From NCBI GenBank assembly GCA_002240395.1, contig CP016836.1, positions 3,038,001 through 3,102,000 of the forward strand: a DNA stretch of 64,000 nucleotides, written 5' to 3'. Below, in pieces: positions 15,877-26,302 of this stretch (positions are counted from its first letter, which is position 1; each line of letters opens with the position of its first letter). The position numbers and the translations under genes are program-made. The DNA is from Xanthomonas citri pv. mangiferaeindicae. GTDB lineage: Bacteria; Pseudomonadota; Gammaproteobacteria; Xanthomonadales; Xanthomonadaceae. The notes beneath the pieces were generated by a model that saw only the letters and a program-made list of their open reading frames with translations, did not search any database and was not told the origin of the DNA.

Positions 15877-16706
15877 GTGGGGCTCCGGTCGCTGTCGCCG
15901 TCGGCGGCGAGGGCGGGGTCTTCGTCAGTGTTCGTGGAAGGTGCGGTGTCGGACGGGGCGTCCGGCGGAAGGTCTTGCGGTGCGTCCTGCGACGAGGCCG
16001 AGGCCTCGTCCGATGGGTCGGGGGCGGCGTCCGAGGCCTCGGGCGCCGGGGCGCTGTCGGCATCGTCGCTGGAGGCGGGATCGGCAGCGTCGTCGTGCCC
16101 GGCGATGCCGCCGATGCCCCGCGCGCCCTCGTCGCGGTCGCCCTCGGCGCCGGCCAGGCGCAGCTGCGGGTCGAGCTCGGCGAAATCCTTGAGCTCGGAC
16201 AGCGGGGGCAGTTCGTCGAGCCGCTTGAGGCCGAAGTAATCGAGGAACGCCTTGGTGGTGCCCAGCAGTTCGGGGCGTCCGGGCATGTCGCGGTGGCCGA
16301 CGACGCGGATCCACTCGCGCTCTTCGAGGGCCTTGATGATGTTGCTGTTGGTCGCCACGCCGCGGACCTGTTCGATCTCGCCGCGGGTGATCGGCTGGCG
16401 GTAGGCGATCAGCGCCAGCGTTTCGAGCGTGGCGCGGGTGTACTTGGTCTGGCGCTCGCTCCACAGCCGCGCCACCCAGCCGTGGACGTCGCTCTTGACC
16501 TGGTAGCGCCAGCCCGAGGCCAGCTCCACCAGCTCGACGCCGCGCTCGGCGCAAGCCGCCTGCAGCTCGGCCAGGGCCTGCTTCAGGCGCTCGTCGGGCG
16601 GCGCCTCGTCGAGCGTGAACAGCGCGCCGAGCTGGGCGACAGTCAGCGGCTGCGTGGAGGCCAGCAAGGCGGCCTCGACGATGCGGTTGATCAGGGTCTG
16701 GTCCAT
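15873..16706 (-). CDS. scpB: Segregation and condensation protein B
   Basis: Kleisin-associated subunit (277 aa) of the SMC-ScpAB condensin. Two winged-helix domains cover about 1-170, with the family signature ETLALIAYRQPITRGEIEQ and GRPELLGTTKAFLDYFGL. The last ~90 residues are an unusual acidic Asp/Ala/Pro/Ser tail with no fold visible, opposite in charge to the basic tail of the adjacent RluB. It starts 32 bases after scpA. SMC itself is encoded far away at 54666. Confidence 0.94.
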   Translation of the reverse strand: MDQTLINRIVEAALLASTQPLTVAQLGALFTLDEAPPDERLKQALAELQAACAERGVELVELASGWRYQVKSDVHGWVARLWSERQTKYTRATLETLALIAYRQPITRGEIEQVRGVATNSNIIKALEEREWIRVVGHRDMPGRPELLGTTKAFLDYFGLKRLDELPPLSELKDFAELDPQLRLAGAEGDRDEGARGIGGIAGHDDAADPASSDDADSAPAPEASDAAPDPSDEASASSQDAPQDLPPDAPSDTAPSTNTDEDPALAADGDSDRSPT

Positions 16707-16738
16707 CGGGCGGTCGGAAGATCCAGAAAAAGAAGGGG

Positions 16739-17638
16739 TCAGGACTGCGGCGCGTCGGGGACGTCGTCGTCGAACTCGCTGGAAAAGCGCGTCGGCGGCG
16801 CTTCGCCGTCGGCGCTGGCCAGCGACTTGATGTAGATCGGCGCCAGCGGCGCTTCCTGCACGATGTCGAGCAGGCGTTCCTTGGTGAGCTCGAGGATCGA
16901 CAGGAACGTCACCACCACGCCCAGCCGGCCTTCTTCGGGCTCGAACAGCGACTCGAAACGGTGGAACGCGCCGCCGGCCAGCCGGGTCAGCACCTCGCCC
17001 ATGCGTTGGCGCACGCTCAGCGCCTCGCGCCGGATCGCATGGCCGGTGAACAGCTCGGCGCGCTTGAGCACGTCGTGCAGGGCCAGCAGCATCTCGCGCA
17101 ACTCCACCTGCGGCGGCTCGCGGTTGGCCGGGCGCTCGGGCAGGGCGACCTGCGCCGGGGTGGTGTCGCGGTCCTGTCTCGGCAGGCGGTCGATGTCTTC
17201 GGCCGCCTGCTTGAAGCGTTCGTACTCCTGCAGCCGCCGGACCAGTTCGGCGCGCGGGTCGCCCTCGTCGCCTTCCTCGATCGCCGGCCGCGGCAACAGC
17301 ATCCGCGATTTGATCTCGGCCAGGATCGCGGCCATGACCAGGTACTCGGCGGCCAGTTCGAAGCGCAGTTCCTGCATCACGCCGATGTAATCGACATATT
17401 GCTGGGTGATCTCGGCCACCGGGATGTCGAGGATGTCGAGGTTCTGGCGGCGGATCAGGTACAGCAGCAGGTCGAGCGGCCCTTCGAAGGCCTCCAGGAT
17501 CACCTCGAGCGCGTCCGGCGGGATGTACAGGTCCTGCGGGATCTGCAGCACCGGCTGGCCGTGCACCAGCGCCAGCGGCATTTCCTGCTGCTGGGGCGAG
17601 GGGCCGGGGGCCGCGGGCGCGGTCTCGGGCTGGCTCAT
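16739..17638 (-). CDS. scpA: Segregation and condensation protein A
   Basis: Kleisin subunit (299 aa) bridging the SMC heads in bacterial condensin. The signature FEGPLDLLLYLIRRQNLDI, then DIPVAEITQQYVDYI, is near residues 50-85, and the C-terminal winged helix (VVVTFLSILELTKERL) binds the SMC cap. A Pro/Gln-rich 40-residue N-terminal extension precedes the core. It is the first gene of the scpA-scpB-rluB operon. Confidence 0.95.
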   Translation of the reverse strand: MSQPETAPAAPGPSPQQQEMPLALVHGQPVLQIPQDLYIPPDALEVILEAFEGPLDLLLYLIRRQNLDILDIPVAEITQQYVDYIGVMQELRFELAAEYLVMAAILAEIKSRMLLPRPAIEEGDEGDPRAELVRRLQEYERFKQAAEDIDRLPRQDRDTTPAQVALPERPANREPPQVELREMLLALHDVLKRAELFTGHAIRREALSVRQRMGEVLTRLAGGAFHRFESLFEPEEGRLGVVVTFLSILELTKERLLDIVQEAPLAPIYIKSLASADGEAPPTRFSSEFDDDVPDAPQS

Positions 17639-18106
17639 TCGGGGCGCGGCCGCATCGGGTCGCTCGGGAGCGGGATCACTGGCGAGGCATCATTGGCAGG
17701 GCGTGGCGACAGGACGGCGGCCACTGCGGCGCGGGTCCGATCGGGTGCGCGGCATCGGCCGGCGCGAGGGACTACGGTGCTGCGAGGACGTCTTCGGACC
17801 GTACGCCAAGCGCGAAGCGCGTCTGCAGGCGACAGGCGCGGAGATCGGAAGGCGTCGGACCCGGACCGGTGCGACGACCGCGGGCGGGCTGGCGTCTGGA
17901 GCGACGCGCCGCCGCGGCGGAACGGGGCCGGGGTTGCTGGGCACAGGGTACGCGCAGCGCCCCGGCCGTGTCCAGCGCCCTATGTCTCATGGCACACGCA
18001 CTGGCCCGAGGTGATCCGGCGCGGAGATAACGGAGCGTGCGAACAAGAGGCAGGCTGCAGGTCGTCACGCGTCCGCCGCGCGCCCTGTATCTGTTGCGCC
18101 GCAGCA
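17639..18106. other. Gene-free intergenic stretch between scpA and lacI
   Basis: About 470 bases of GC-rich sequence between two divergent genes. The short frames here give Arg/Pro/Ala-rich translations of the shadow type, and no RNA gene or obvious repeat was seen. It should contain the scpA promoter, which could not be placed with confidence. Confidence 0.5.
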
Positions 18107-18135
18107 TTACACGAGTGGATGAAAACGCTTACATT
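18107..18135 (+). promoter_or_regulatory. lacI promoter with LacI-type operator (autoregulation)
   Basis: A -35-like TTACAC (18107-18112) and -10-like TACATT (18130-18135) are 17 bases apart. The operator TGAAAACGCTTACA (18120-18133) overlaps the spacer and -10, 32 bases before the lacI ATG. The same pattern occurs at 22386 and 53264, so the LacI protein probably represses itself and the other two sites. Confidence 0.65.
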
Positions 18136-18164
18136 CCGCGGCAATCGCGTATAGCGGAGTGGGG

Positions 18165-19175
18165 ATGAGCGTCACCATCAAGGACGTCGCGAAGGCCGCC
18201 AACGTGTCGGTAGCCACGGTGTCGCGCGCCCTCAACGGCCATCAGAACGTGGCCGATGCGGTGCGTCGGCGCGTGGCCGAGGCGGCGGCCCAGTTGCGCT
18301 ACAGCCCGCACCACGCGGCGCGCAGCCTGAGCAGCCGGCGCACGCAGACCGTCGGCGTGGTGCTGCCCGACCTGCATGGCGAGTTCTTCTCCGAACTGAT
18401 GCGCGGCGTCGACCAGGTCGCACGCACGCGGGGGCTGCATCTGCTGGTCTCGAGCTATCACGGCAATCCGGAAGCGCAGGGGGCGGCGCTGCGGGCGATG
18501 CGCGGCCGCGTCGACGGGCTGTTGCTGATGTCACCCTATGTCCACGACGCCGACTTCCTGGAGCGCAACGTCGACATCAGCCTGCCGCTGGTGCTGATGA
18601 ACGCCGCAGGCGAGAGTGCCTACCGCTCGATCGGCATCGACAACTACGGCGGCGCCCGCGAAATGGTCCGCCACCTGGCGGCCGCGGGGCACCGCCGCAT
18701 CGCCTTCATCACCGGTCCCGATGACAACGACGATGCGCGCGAGCGCCTGCGCGGCTATCGCGACGGTCTGGCCGCGGCCGGCCTCGGGCACGATCCTTGG
18801 GAACTGAAGGGCCAGTTCGACGAGGATTCCGGCCACCGGGCCGGCGAGGCCTTGTTGGCGATGGACGAGCGCCCCGACGCGGTGTTCGCGGCCAACGACA
18901 TGATGGCGATCGGCTGTCTGTATGCGCTGGGCCGGGGTGGGGTCCGCACGCCGGACGAGGTCGCAATTGTTGGCTTCGACGATATCCCGCTTGCACGCTA
19001 CGTTCACCCGGCGCTAACGACGATGCGCGTCGACATCGCTGAACTCGGCGCGCGCGCGCTCAAGGCGCTCGTGGCTCTGGAAGCGCATGTCGAGTGCGCG
19101 CCGCCCGGCGACGACGCGCTGTTGCGCCCCGTGCTGGTGGTCCGCGATTCCTGCGGCAGCCGGTCGCCGCAATGA
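18165..19175 (+). CDS. LacI-family transcriptional regulator
   Basis: A 336-aa repressor-type regulator: N-terminal helix-turn-helix TIKDVAKAANVSVATVSRAL (4-23) and hinge, then a periplasmic-binding-protein-like sugar sensor (TVGVVLPDLHGEFFSELMRG to the DEVAIVGFDDIPLARYVHPA segment). ATG 18165 gives the canonical N-terminus; a GTG two codons upstream is less likely. Its own promoter holds a palindromic operator also found before the glucanase/importer operon and in the zwf/ATPase divergent region, so it likely senses a glucose-containing oligosaccharide or a glucose metabolite. It stands just upstream of the TonB receptor, in the same direction. Confidence 0.9.
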   Translation: MSVTIKDVAKAANVSVATVSRALNGHQNVADAVRRRVAEAAAQLRYSPHHAARSLSSRRTQTVGVVLPDLHGEFFSELMRGVDQVARTRGLHLLVSSYHGNPEAQGAALRAMRGRVDGLLLMSPYVHDADFLERNVDISLPLVLMNAAGESAYRSIGIDNYGGAREMVRHLAAAGHRRIAFITGPDDNDDARERLRGYRDGLAAAGLGHDPWELKGQFDEDSGHRAGEALLAMDERPDAVFAANDMMAIGCLYALGRGGVRTPDEVAIVGFDDIPLARYVHPALTTMRVDIAELGARALKALVALEAHVECAPPGDDALLRPVLVVRDSCGSRSPQ

Positions 19176-19367
19176 CCGCCACGCCATGCAAGGCACCTTG
19201 GGAGGGGCGCCGATGACGATCCGCACGCACTCACGAGACCTGCCCGGCCATTTCCTGTCCGGGTGACGGTCTCTCGCGCCCTGCGCATGACCGCGCATCC
19301 GGCCGCTGCCCCCCGCTTTTTTGTTTCTGCTCTCCGAATCCCCGATCCTTTCTTCAGAGAATCCCAG

Positions 19368-22333
19368 ATGAAACCCCTTCGCCAACGCTCGCGTCTGATC
19401 TCGCGTTCCCTCCTCAGCATCGCATTGACAGGTTGTCTGTCGATGGCCGCGCCGGCCGTGCTGGCGCAGTCCACGGCGGCGACCATCCGCGGCCAGGTGA
19501 CGGTCGATTCGGCGCCGGCAAGCGACGCGCGCGTGACCGCGATCAACACCGCGACCGGCCTGACCCGCAGCGTCGCGGTCGGCGCCAACGGCAGCTACAA
19601 CCTCGCCGGCCTGCCGCCGGGCACCTACCGGCTGCAGGTCGAGGCCAATGGGCAGAGCAGCTCGCAGAACGTGACCGTGGCCGTCGGCCAGACCGCCACG
19701 CTGAATCTGGGCGTGGGCGGTGTCGCCGAGACCGCCACCGCGGGTGAGGCGACCGACATGGATGCCGTGCGCGTGACCGCCGAAGCCCTGGTCGAGACGA
19801 AGACCTCGGAAGTGGCGACCTACGTGTCGCAGAAGCAGATCGAGTCGCTGCCGCAGGCGACGCGCAACTTCCTCGCCTTCGCCGACACCGTGCCGGGCAT
19901 GGTGTTCCAGCAGGATGGCAACGGCAACGCCAAGCTGCGTTCGGGCGGTCAGTCGGCCAACAACATCAATGTCTTCATCGACGGCGTCGGCCAGAAGAGC
20001 TACACGATGCCCGGCGGCGTGCCCGGCCAGGACTCGAGCCGTGGCAACCCGTTCCCGCAGTCGGCGATCGGTGAGTACAAGGTCATCACGTCCAACTACA
20101 AGGCCGAGTTCGACCAGATCAGCAGCGCTGCAGTTGTGGCTGCGACCCGCAGCGGTACCAACGAGTTCGAAGGCAGCTTCTTCTGGGATCACACCGCCGC
20201 CGAATGGCGGGCCCGGACCCCGGCCGAGCTCGACAACGGCACCAAGTCCGAGTCCAAGGAAGAACAGTACGGTGTGTCGTTCGGCGGACCGATCCTGCAG
20301 GATCGTCTGCACTTCTTCGTCGCCTACGAGGCAAAGGAATACAACACCCCGCGTACGCTCGAACTGCTCGATGACAGCCGCTACGACGAGGCCGATGTTC
20401 CGGCCGAACTCGTCGCCGGCATCGGCCCGGCGAACTCGCCGTTCAAGCAGGACATGTACTTCGGCAAGCTGAGCTGGTCGGTCGACGACTACAACCTGAT
20501 CGAGCTGTCGACGCAGATCCGCCGCGAGGAGGAGACGATCCGCAACAACGGCGAGTTCACTGTCGACCGTGCCAGCTTCATCGACAACGATGTCAGCCGC
20601 TACGACCTGCGCTGGCAGTACAGCGGCGACCGCTGGCTCAACGACATGCACCTCACCTACGAGGATTCGGCCTGGGTGCAGCAGCCGCTGGTCGGCGGCA
20701 ACGGGTACATCCTGACTGTGTCCGACTACAACGCCACGAGCGGGTTCCGCGAGAACACGCGCAACATCGTGAGCTCCGGTCCCGGCTCGGGCAACCAGGA
20801 CAAGGGCCAGAAGGGCTGGTCGTTCCAGAACGATCTGACGTTCAGTGGTTGGGATGCGCACACCCTGAAGATGGGCGTGAAGTTCAAGCAGGTGGATCTG
20901 CTGTCGACCGAGCGCAACTTCACCAACCCGCAGCTGTACTACGACATCGCGCAGAGCACCGACCAGCCGTACCGGATCGAGTTCGGTCGCGCGATTCCCG
21001 GCACGCCTGGTGGCGTCTCGAAGTCGGACAACAAGCAGTTCGGCATCTACGTCCAGGACGACTGGGAGGTCAACGAACACCTGACGCTGAATTTCGGCCT
21101 GCGCTACGACTACGAGACCACGCCGGCCTACGAGGACTACGTGACCCCGGCTGGTCTGGCCGCCAACCTGCGCAACTATCCGAACCTGCAGAACTCCGAC
21201 ATCAATGTCGAGAACTACATCAGCAACGGCAGCAACCGCAGCGCCTACAAGGGCGCATGGCAGCCGCGCCTGGGCTTCTCCTACGATCTGGCGGGCGACC
21301 AGCGGCATGTGATCTTCGGTGGTGCAGGTCGGTCGTACGACCGCAACCTGTTCACCAATCTGCAGAAGGAGGAGCAGACGGTCTCCTACGCCGCGCCGTA
21401 TCGCGTGTGGTTCACCGATGTCGATGGCCAGTGCCGCAATGGCGGCGGATGCGTCGCTTGGGACGACAGCTATCTGACCGAGGCCGGCCGCGACCAGCTG
21501 GTGAATTCGGGCCAGGTCTCGCGCGAGTACTACCTGATCAACAACGATTTGAAGGTGCCGTACTCCGACCAGTTCAGCCTCGGCATTCGCAACGCCTGGG
21601 ACTTCGGCGAAACGACGTGGAACAGCGAGGTCGCCGTCGCCCATGTCCGGAGTCGCGACGGCCTGTCCGTGCGCCTGGGCAACCGTCGCCCGGACGGCAG
21701 CTTCTTCGAGCCGGGGAGCAATTTCGGTCCGCCGTGGAACTACGATCCGCCGTTCGGCCGCCTGGTGCTGTTGGACAATGGGCTCGAGACCCGCACCAAC
21801 TCGTTGCTGGTGAAGTTCGACAAGCCCTATACCAATGCATCGGGCTGGGGGTCACGACCGCGTACACGTACACTGATGCCGAGCGGAACTCGAATGAAGA
21901 CGGCGCCGGAATCTTCGATTGGCCCTACGCGGGTTATTACGGCTACCTGCCGGTTTCGCAGATTCCGCGGCACCGTTTCGTCACGACCGGCATCTGGGAT
22001 GGTCCTGGCGGCATCACGTACTCGGGCAAGCTGACGCTCGAAAGCCAGCGCGAGCGCGTCGGTGTGAATCGTAGCCAGGGCGAGGCCTTCTTCGATTCGT
22101 ATCGCCCCGATGGCACCTTCGGCCATCTGCAGCTCGACCTGGCGGCCCAGAAGGTGTGGCACGCCTCCGACGACATCAGCCTGCGTGTGCGCGCCGACGT
22201 GTTGAACGTGACCAACCGCTACAACTGGGAGTCGTACAACGACGATTGGACGAGCGCGAACTTCGGTCAGCACAACCTCGCGATCCGCTTGCCGACCCGC
22301 ACCTTCAAGCTGTCGTTCGGCATCGACTGGTAA
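19368..22333 (+). pseudogene. TonB-dependent receptor with carboxypeptidase-like N-terminal domain, one-base frameshift
   Basis: Outer-membrane receptor (~988 aa if repaired) importing a large ligand, probably an oligosaccharide, with TonB energy. It has a signal peptide (MKPLRQRSRLISRSLLSIAL, cleaved after AVLAQ), a carboxypeptidase regulatory-like domain (TIRGQVTVDSAPASDARVTA, then NLAGLPPGTYRLQV), a plug and a 22-strand-type barrel ending in FGIDW. The frame breaks at the G run 21847-21851: TNASGWG should continue VTTAYTYTDAERNSNEDG, which is found one frame over up to 22333. Adding one G restores the whole protein. Either a sequencing error or a recent mutation; the undamaged downstream frame favours error. 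A strong terminator follows, so it is separated from the next operon. Confidence 0.88.
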
Positions 22334-22342
22334 GTCACCCCG

Positions 22343-22374
22343 CTGCCGGTCCCCCTCGGGAGACCGGCAGTTTT
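22343..22374 (+). terminator. Rho-independent terminator of the TonB receptor gene
   Basis: CTGCCGGTC (22343-22351) pairs perfectly with 22362-22370 around a 10-base loop, followed by TTTT. It lies 10 bases after the receptor stop and directly before the next operon's promoter. Confidence 0.85.
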
Positions 22375-22399
22375 ATACTCCACCCTGAAAACGATTTCA
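22374..22399 (+). promoter_or_regulatory. Promoter -10 and LacI-type operator of the glycosidase/importer operon
   Basis: A -10 TATACT (22374-22379) is followed 7 bases later by the palindrome TGAAAACGATTTCA (22386-22399), placing the operator on the expected transcription start, a typical repressor position. No good -35 was seen. It matches the operators at 18120 and 53264. Confidence 0.7.
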
Positions 22400-22418
22400 C
22401 CGCGAGGTTTCCTTCACG

Positions 22419-24080
22419 ATGCGATCCCGTCTCCGTGCGTTCCAACTCCTGATGCTCGTCGCAATCGCGGCCTTGTTCCTGGCCGCCTGCGGCAAACAGG
22501 AGCCTGCCGAACCGGCGGTGCCGCCGCCCAAGCCGGGACCCATCGCGCAGGTGCCCGAACCCGAGCCCGAACCCGAAGAAAAGGGGCCGCCGGAGTTGCC
22601 GCCGCTGTTCGCCGATATCGAGCGCCGGACGTTCCAGTACTTCTGGGACACCACCAACGAGGTCAACGGCCTGACGCCTGACCGCTTCCCGTCGCGGCCG
22701 TTCTCCAGCGTCGCCGCGGTCGGCTATGCGCTGACGGCGTATCCGATCGGCATCGAGCGCGGCTGGGTCAGCCGCACGCAGGCGGTTGACCGCACGCTGA
22801 CCACGCTGCGGTTCTTCCGCGACGTGAAGATGGGGCCGCAGGCCACCGGTACCGGTGGCCACCAGGGCTTCTTCTATCACTTCATCGACATGGACAAGGG
22901 CCACCGGGTCGAGCCGTGGGTGGAACTGTCGAGTGTGGACACCGGCCTGATGATGATGGGCGTGCTGTTCGCGCAGTCGTACTACGACCGTGACGATCCG
23001 CGCGAAGCCGAGATCCGCAAGCTCGCCGATCAGCTCTACCGCAATGTGCGCTGGCCGTTCCTGCAGCAGCGCAAGCCGCTGATTTCGATGGGCTGGTACC
23101 CCGAAAGCGGCTTCATCGAGCACGACTGGACCGGCTACGACGAGGCGATGTTGGTCTACATCCTCGCGCTCGGCTCGCCGACCCATCCGGTCGGTCCCGA
23201 GGCGTGGGAGGTGTGGACGCGCACCTACGACCGGCTGTGGGGTGTGTTCCGCGGCCAGGAGTACCTGAGCTTCGCGCCGCACTTCGGCCATCAGTACAGC
23301 CATGTCTGGGTCGATTTCCGCGGTATCCGTGATGACTACATGCGCCGCCGCGGCATCGACTATTTCGAGAACAGCCGCCGGGCGACCTATGCGCAGCGCC
23401 AGTACGCGATCGACAATCCGATGGGCTGGAAGGACTATGGCGAGAACGTCTGGGGTCTCACCGCCAGCGACGGGCCGCAGCGCACCGACCAGGATTACAA
23501 CGGCGAGCAGCGCGAGTTCCGCCACTACACCGCACGCGGCGCAGGCCTGGACGGCGCGTTCGATGACGGCACGATCGCGCCGACCGCAGCGATCGCCTCG
23601 ATCGCGTTCGCGCCGGAGATCGTGATCCCGGCGACCGAGGAAATGCACCGTCGCTACGGCGACTTCCTGTACTCGAGCTACGGCTTCCTGGACGCGTTCA
23701 ACCCGAGCTTTACCTATGAGGACGTGCCGCTGAAGACGGGCCGCATCGTGCCGGGCAAGGGCTGGGTGGCCAGCGATTACATCGCCATCGACCAGGGGCC
23801 GATCCTGGCGATGATCGCCAACTACCGCAACGATTTCGTCTGGAACGTGATGAAGAAGAACCCCTACATCCGCGCCGGTCTGGAGCGGGCAGGGTTCACC
23901 GGCGGTTGGCTCGCCGGCGAGGACGAGCCGAAGGACTCCGGGCCGCCGGATGCCGATGCGGCGACGGCGCGTGCAGTCGGCATCGCCGAGTCGCGCGGTG
24001 CCAATCAGACGCCGCCGCGCGATGCGCCGGCGCCGGCGCCCGCGCCTGCGCGCGCGTCCGACCCGGTGCCGGTCGAGTGA
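22419..24080 (+). CDS. Glucoamylase-family lipoprotein glycosidase (PF10091 type, possibly beta-1,2-glucanase)
   Basis: A 553-aa lipoprotein: lipobox LAAC (C24), a Pro/Glu-rich linker, then a catalytic domain from about 60 with FADIERRTFQYFWDTTNEVN, HQGFFYHFIDM, WVELSSVDTGLMMMG and a GWKDYGENVWGLTASDGP segment, characteristic of the Glycoamylase family (PF10091). That family includes GH144 endo-beta-1,2-glucanases as well as other glucan-active enzymes, so the name glucoamylase should not be taken literally. The last ~50 residues are a disordered Ala/Pro tail. It is the first gene after the operator at 22386 and precedes an ABC sugar importer, so it probably trims a glucan at the cell surface or in the periplasm. 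Confidence 0.82.
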   Translation: MRSRLRAFQLLMLVAIAALFLAACGKQEPAEPAVPPPKPGPIAQVPEPEPEPEEKGPPELPPLFADIERRTFQYFWDTTNEVNGLTPDRFPSRPFSSVAAVGYALTAYPIGIERGWVSRTQAVDRTLTTLRFFRDVKMGPQATGTGGHQGFFYHFIDMDKGHRVEPWVELSSVDTGLMMMGVLFAQSYYDRDDPREAEIRKLADQLYRNVRWPFLQQRKPLISMGWYPESGFIEHDWTGYDEAMLVYILALGSPTHPVGPEAWEVWTRTYDRLWGVFRGQEYLSFAPHFGHQYSHVWVDFRGIRDDYMRRRGIDYFENSRRATYAQRQYAIDNPMGWKDYGENVWGLTASDGPQRTDQDYNGEQREFRHYTARGAGLDGAFDDGTIAPTAAIASIAFAPEIVIPATEEMHRRYGDFLYSSYGFLDAFNPSFTYEDVPLKTGRIVPGKGWVASDYIAIDQGPILAMIANYRNDFVWNVMKKNPYIRAGLERAGFTGGWLAGEDEPKDSGPPDADAATARAVGIAESRGANQTPPRDAPAPAPAPARASDPVPVE

Positions 24081-24123
24081 GTCGCGTCGGGCGCCGCGCG
24101 TGGCGTGCACGGGCAGGGCGGGC

Positions 24124-25434
24124 ATGACGTCCCTGATCCGCCGTACCTGGCTGTTGTGTGCGCTGGTGCTGGTTCTGGCCGGTTGCGCGCGGCGGTCCGA
24201 CGAGACCGTGATCCGGTTCTGGGCGATGGGCCGAGAGGCCGAGGTGGTCGCCGAACTGGTGCGTGAATTCGAGGATCAGCATCCGGGCATCCGGGTGCAA
24301 ATCCAGCAGATCCCGTGGACCTCTGCGCACGAGAAGCTGCTGACCGCCTACGCGGCCGACGCGCTGCCCGACCTGTGCCAGCTCGGCAATACCTGGGTGC
24401 CGGAATTCGCGGTGCTCGGTGCGCTCGAGCCGCTGCAATCGCGGGTCGACGCCTCGGCGATCATCGACCAGGCGGACTACTTCCCGGGCATCTGGGATAC
24501 GAACGTCGTCGACGGCACGCTGCTCGGCGTGCCCTGGTACGTCGACACGCGCCTGGTGTTCTATCGCCGCGACCTGCTCGAGGCGGCCGGTGTCACGCGC
24601 TTCCCGCAGACCTGGACCGAATGGGAAACGGCGATGGCGGCGGTCAAGCGCCACGTCGGGCCGTCGCGCTATGCGGTGATGCTGCCGCTCAACGAGTTCG
24701 AGCAGCTGCTGTCGTTCGGCCTGCAACAGAACGACCCGTTGCTGCGCGACGATGATGGCCGCGGCAACTTCCAGAGCCCGGGCTTTCGCCGCGCGTTGGG
24801 CTTCTACGCCAACATGTTCGAGCAGGGCTGGGCACCGCGGATGTCGGAGACGCAGATCTCCAATGTCTGGGACGAGTTCGGCCGCGGCTTCTTCACCTTC
24901 TACGTGTCGGGCCCCTGGAACATCCGCGAGTTCCGCACGCGGTTGCCGGCCGACCTGCAGGACAAGTGGGCGACCGCGCCGCTGCCTGGGCCAGAGGGGC
25001 CGGGTGTGGGCATCGCAGGCGGCACGTCGCTGGTGATGTTCCGCGATTCGCCCAACAAGGAAGCGACCTGGCAGCTGGTCGAGTTCCTGTCACGGCCCGA
25101 TATCCAGGCGCGGTTCTACCAGATGATCGGCAACCTGCCGCCGCGGCGCAGCACCTGGGCGTCGGGTGAGATGCAGTACGGGGAGGAGGCGCTGGCGTTC
25201 CGCGAACAGCTCGAACGCGTGCGGCCCACGCCGAAGGTCCTCGAATGGGAGCGGATCGTGCAGGAGATGCGGTTGGCCAGTGAGCGCGTGGTCCGCGGTG
25301 GCATGCCGCAGGACCAGGCGCTGCAGGGGCTGGACGCGCGCGTGGACACGCTGCTCGAGAAGCGGCGTTGGGTGCGCGCGCAGGCGGCGGAAGGCGCGGC
25401 ACATCCGAGCGCGGAGGCCGCCCATGCGCGCTAG
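24124..25434 (+). CDS. ABC sugar transporter, substrate-binding lipoprotein
   Basis: A 436-aa extracytoplasmic solute receptor of the family 1/MalE-UgpB type. Lipobox LAGC (C21) shows anchoring to the inner membrane; the mature part begins ETVIRFWAMGREAEVVAELV and has the LCQLGNTWVPEFAVLGALEPL and GVPWYVDTRLVFYRRDLLEA segments of oligosaccharide binders. It overlaps the first permease gene by 11 bases. Given the flanking glycosidases the ligand is probably a gluco-oligosaccharide. Confidence 0.9.
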   Translation: MTSLIRRTWLLCALVLVLAGCARRSDETVIRFWAMGREAEVVAELVREFEDQHPGIRVQIQQIPWTSAHEKLLTAYAADALPDLCQLGNTWVPEFAVLGALEPLQSRVDASAIIDQADYFPGIWDTNVVDGTLLGVPWYVDTRLVFYRRDLLEAAGVTRFPQTWTEWETAMAAVKRHVGPSRYAVMLPLNEFEQLLSFGLQQNDPLLRDDDGRGNFQSPGFRRALGFYANMFEQGWAPRMSETQISNVWDEFGRGFFTFYVSGPWNIREFRTRLPADLQDKWATAPLPGPEGPGVGIAGGTSLVMFRDSPNKEATWQLVEFLSRPDIQARFYQMIGNLPPRRSTWASGEMQYGEEALAFREQLERVRPTPKVLEWERIVQEMRLASERVVRGGMPQDQALQGLDARVDTLLEKRRWVRAQAAEGAAHPSAEAAHAR

Positions 25435-26302
25435 TACCGCAGGCTGGGTGTTTGCCGGGCCGGCATTGATCCTGCTCGGGGTGTTCTTCGGGATCCCGGT
25501 GGCCTCGGCGCTGCTGCTGAGCCTGACCGACTTCGATCTCTACGCGCTGTCGGATACTTCGAACCTGCGCTTCGTCGCGCTGGGCAATTATCTGGATCTG
25601 CTGCAGACCCCGCTGTTCTGGAAGTCGCTGGGCAATACGGCGTACTTCGTCGTCATCGGCGTGCCGTTGTCGATCGCGGTGTCGCTGGGGGCGGCGTTGC
25701 TGCTCAATGCCAAGGTGGCGCGGTTCAAGGGGCTGTTTCGCACCGCGCTGTTCGCGCCGGTGGTGACCACGCTGGTCGCGGTCGCGGTGATCTGGCGTTA
25801 TCTGTTCCACACCAGTTACGGCCTGGTGAACTGGGCGCTGGGCCATGTCGGCATCGCGCCGATCGACTGGCTGGGCGATCCGACCTGGGCGATGCCGACG
25901 ATCATTCTGTTCGCGGTGTGGAAGAACTTCGGCTACAACATGGTGATCTTCGTCGCGGGGTTGGCGGCGATTCCCGAAGACCTGTACGAGGCCGCGCGCA
26001 TCGACGGCGCATCGCGCTGGAAGCAGTTCGTCCACGTCACGCTGCCGATGCTGGGGCCGGTGTTGCTGGTGGTGGCGGTGATCACGGTCTCGGGCTACTT
26101 CCAGTTGTTCGCAGAGCCCTACGTGATGACGCGCGGCGATCCGCTGCAGAGCACGGTCAGCGTGCTGTACTTCATGTACGAAGAAGGCTTCATGTGGTGG
26201 AACCTGGGCCGTGCCTCGGCGGTGGCCTTCATGCTGTTTCTGATCATCCTGGGCGTGACCACGCTGCTGCTGCGCGCCGGCCGGCGCAAGGAGATGGTAT
26301 GA
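25424..26302 (+). CDS. ABC sugar transporter permease (MalF type)
   Basis: A 292-aa inner-membrane permease with six predicted helices, starting STAGWVFAGPALILLGVFFG. The cytoplasmic EAA loop that docks on the ATPase reads EAARIDGASRWKQFVHVTLP. It overlaps both neighbours (11 bases with the binding protein, 4 with the second permease). No ATPase gene lies in this operon. Confidence 0.92.
   Translation: MRASTAGWVFAGPALILLGVFFGIPVASALLLSLTDFDLYALSDTSNLRFVALGNYLDLLQTPLFWKSLGNTAYFVVIGVPLSIAVSLGAALLLNAKVARFKGLFRTALFAPVVTTLVAVAVIWRYLFHTSYGLVNWALGHVGIAPIDWLGDPTWAMPTIILFAVWKNFGYNMVIFVAGLAAIPEDLYEAARIDGASRWKQFVHVTLPMLGPVLLVVAVITVSGYFQLFAEPYVMTRGDPLQSTVSVLYFMYEEGFMWWNLGRASAVAFMLFLIILGVTTLLLRAGRRKEMV

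Noticed and set aside
17772..18107. 111-aa frame in the scpA-lacI gap
   Set aside because: Arg/Pro/Ala-rich composition, no ribosome site, no domain; looks like random GC-rich sequence.
19176..19367. LacI-type operator before the TonB receptor
   Set aside because: Searched for TGWAAACGNTTWCA-like palindromes there and found none, so the receptor was not added to the proposed regulon.
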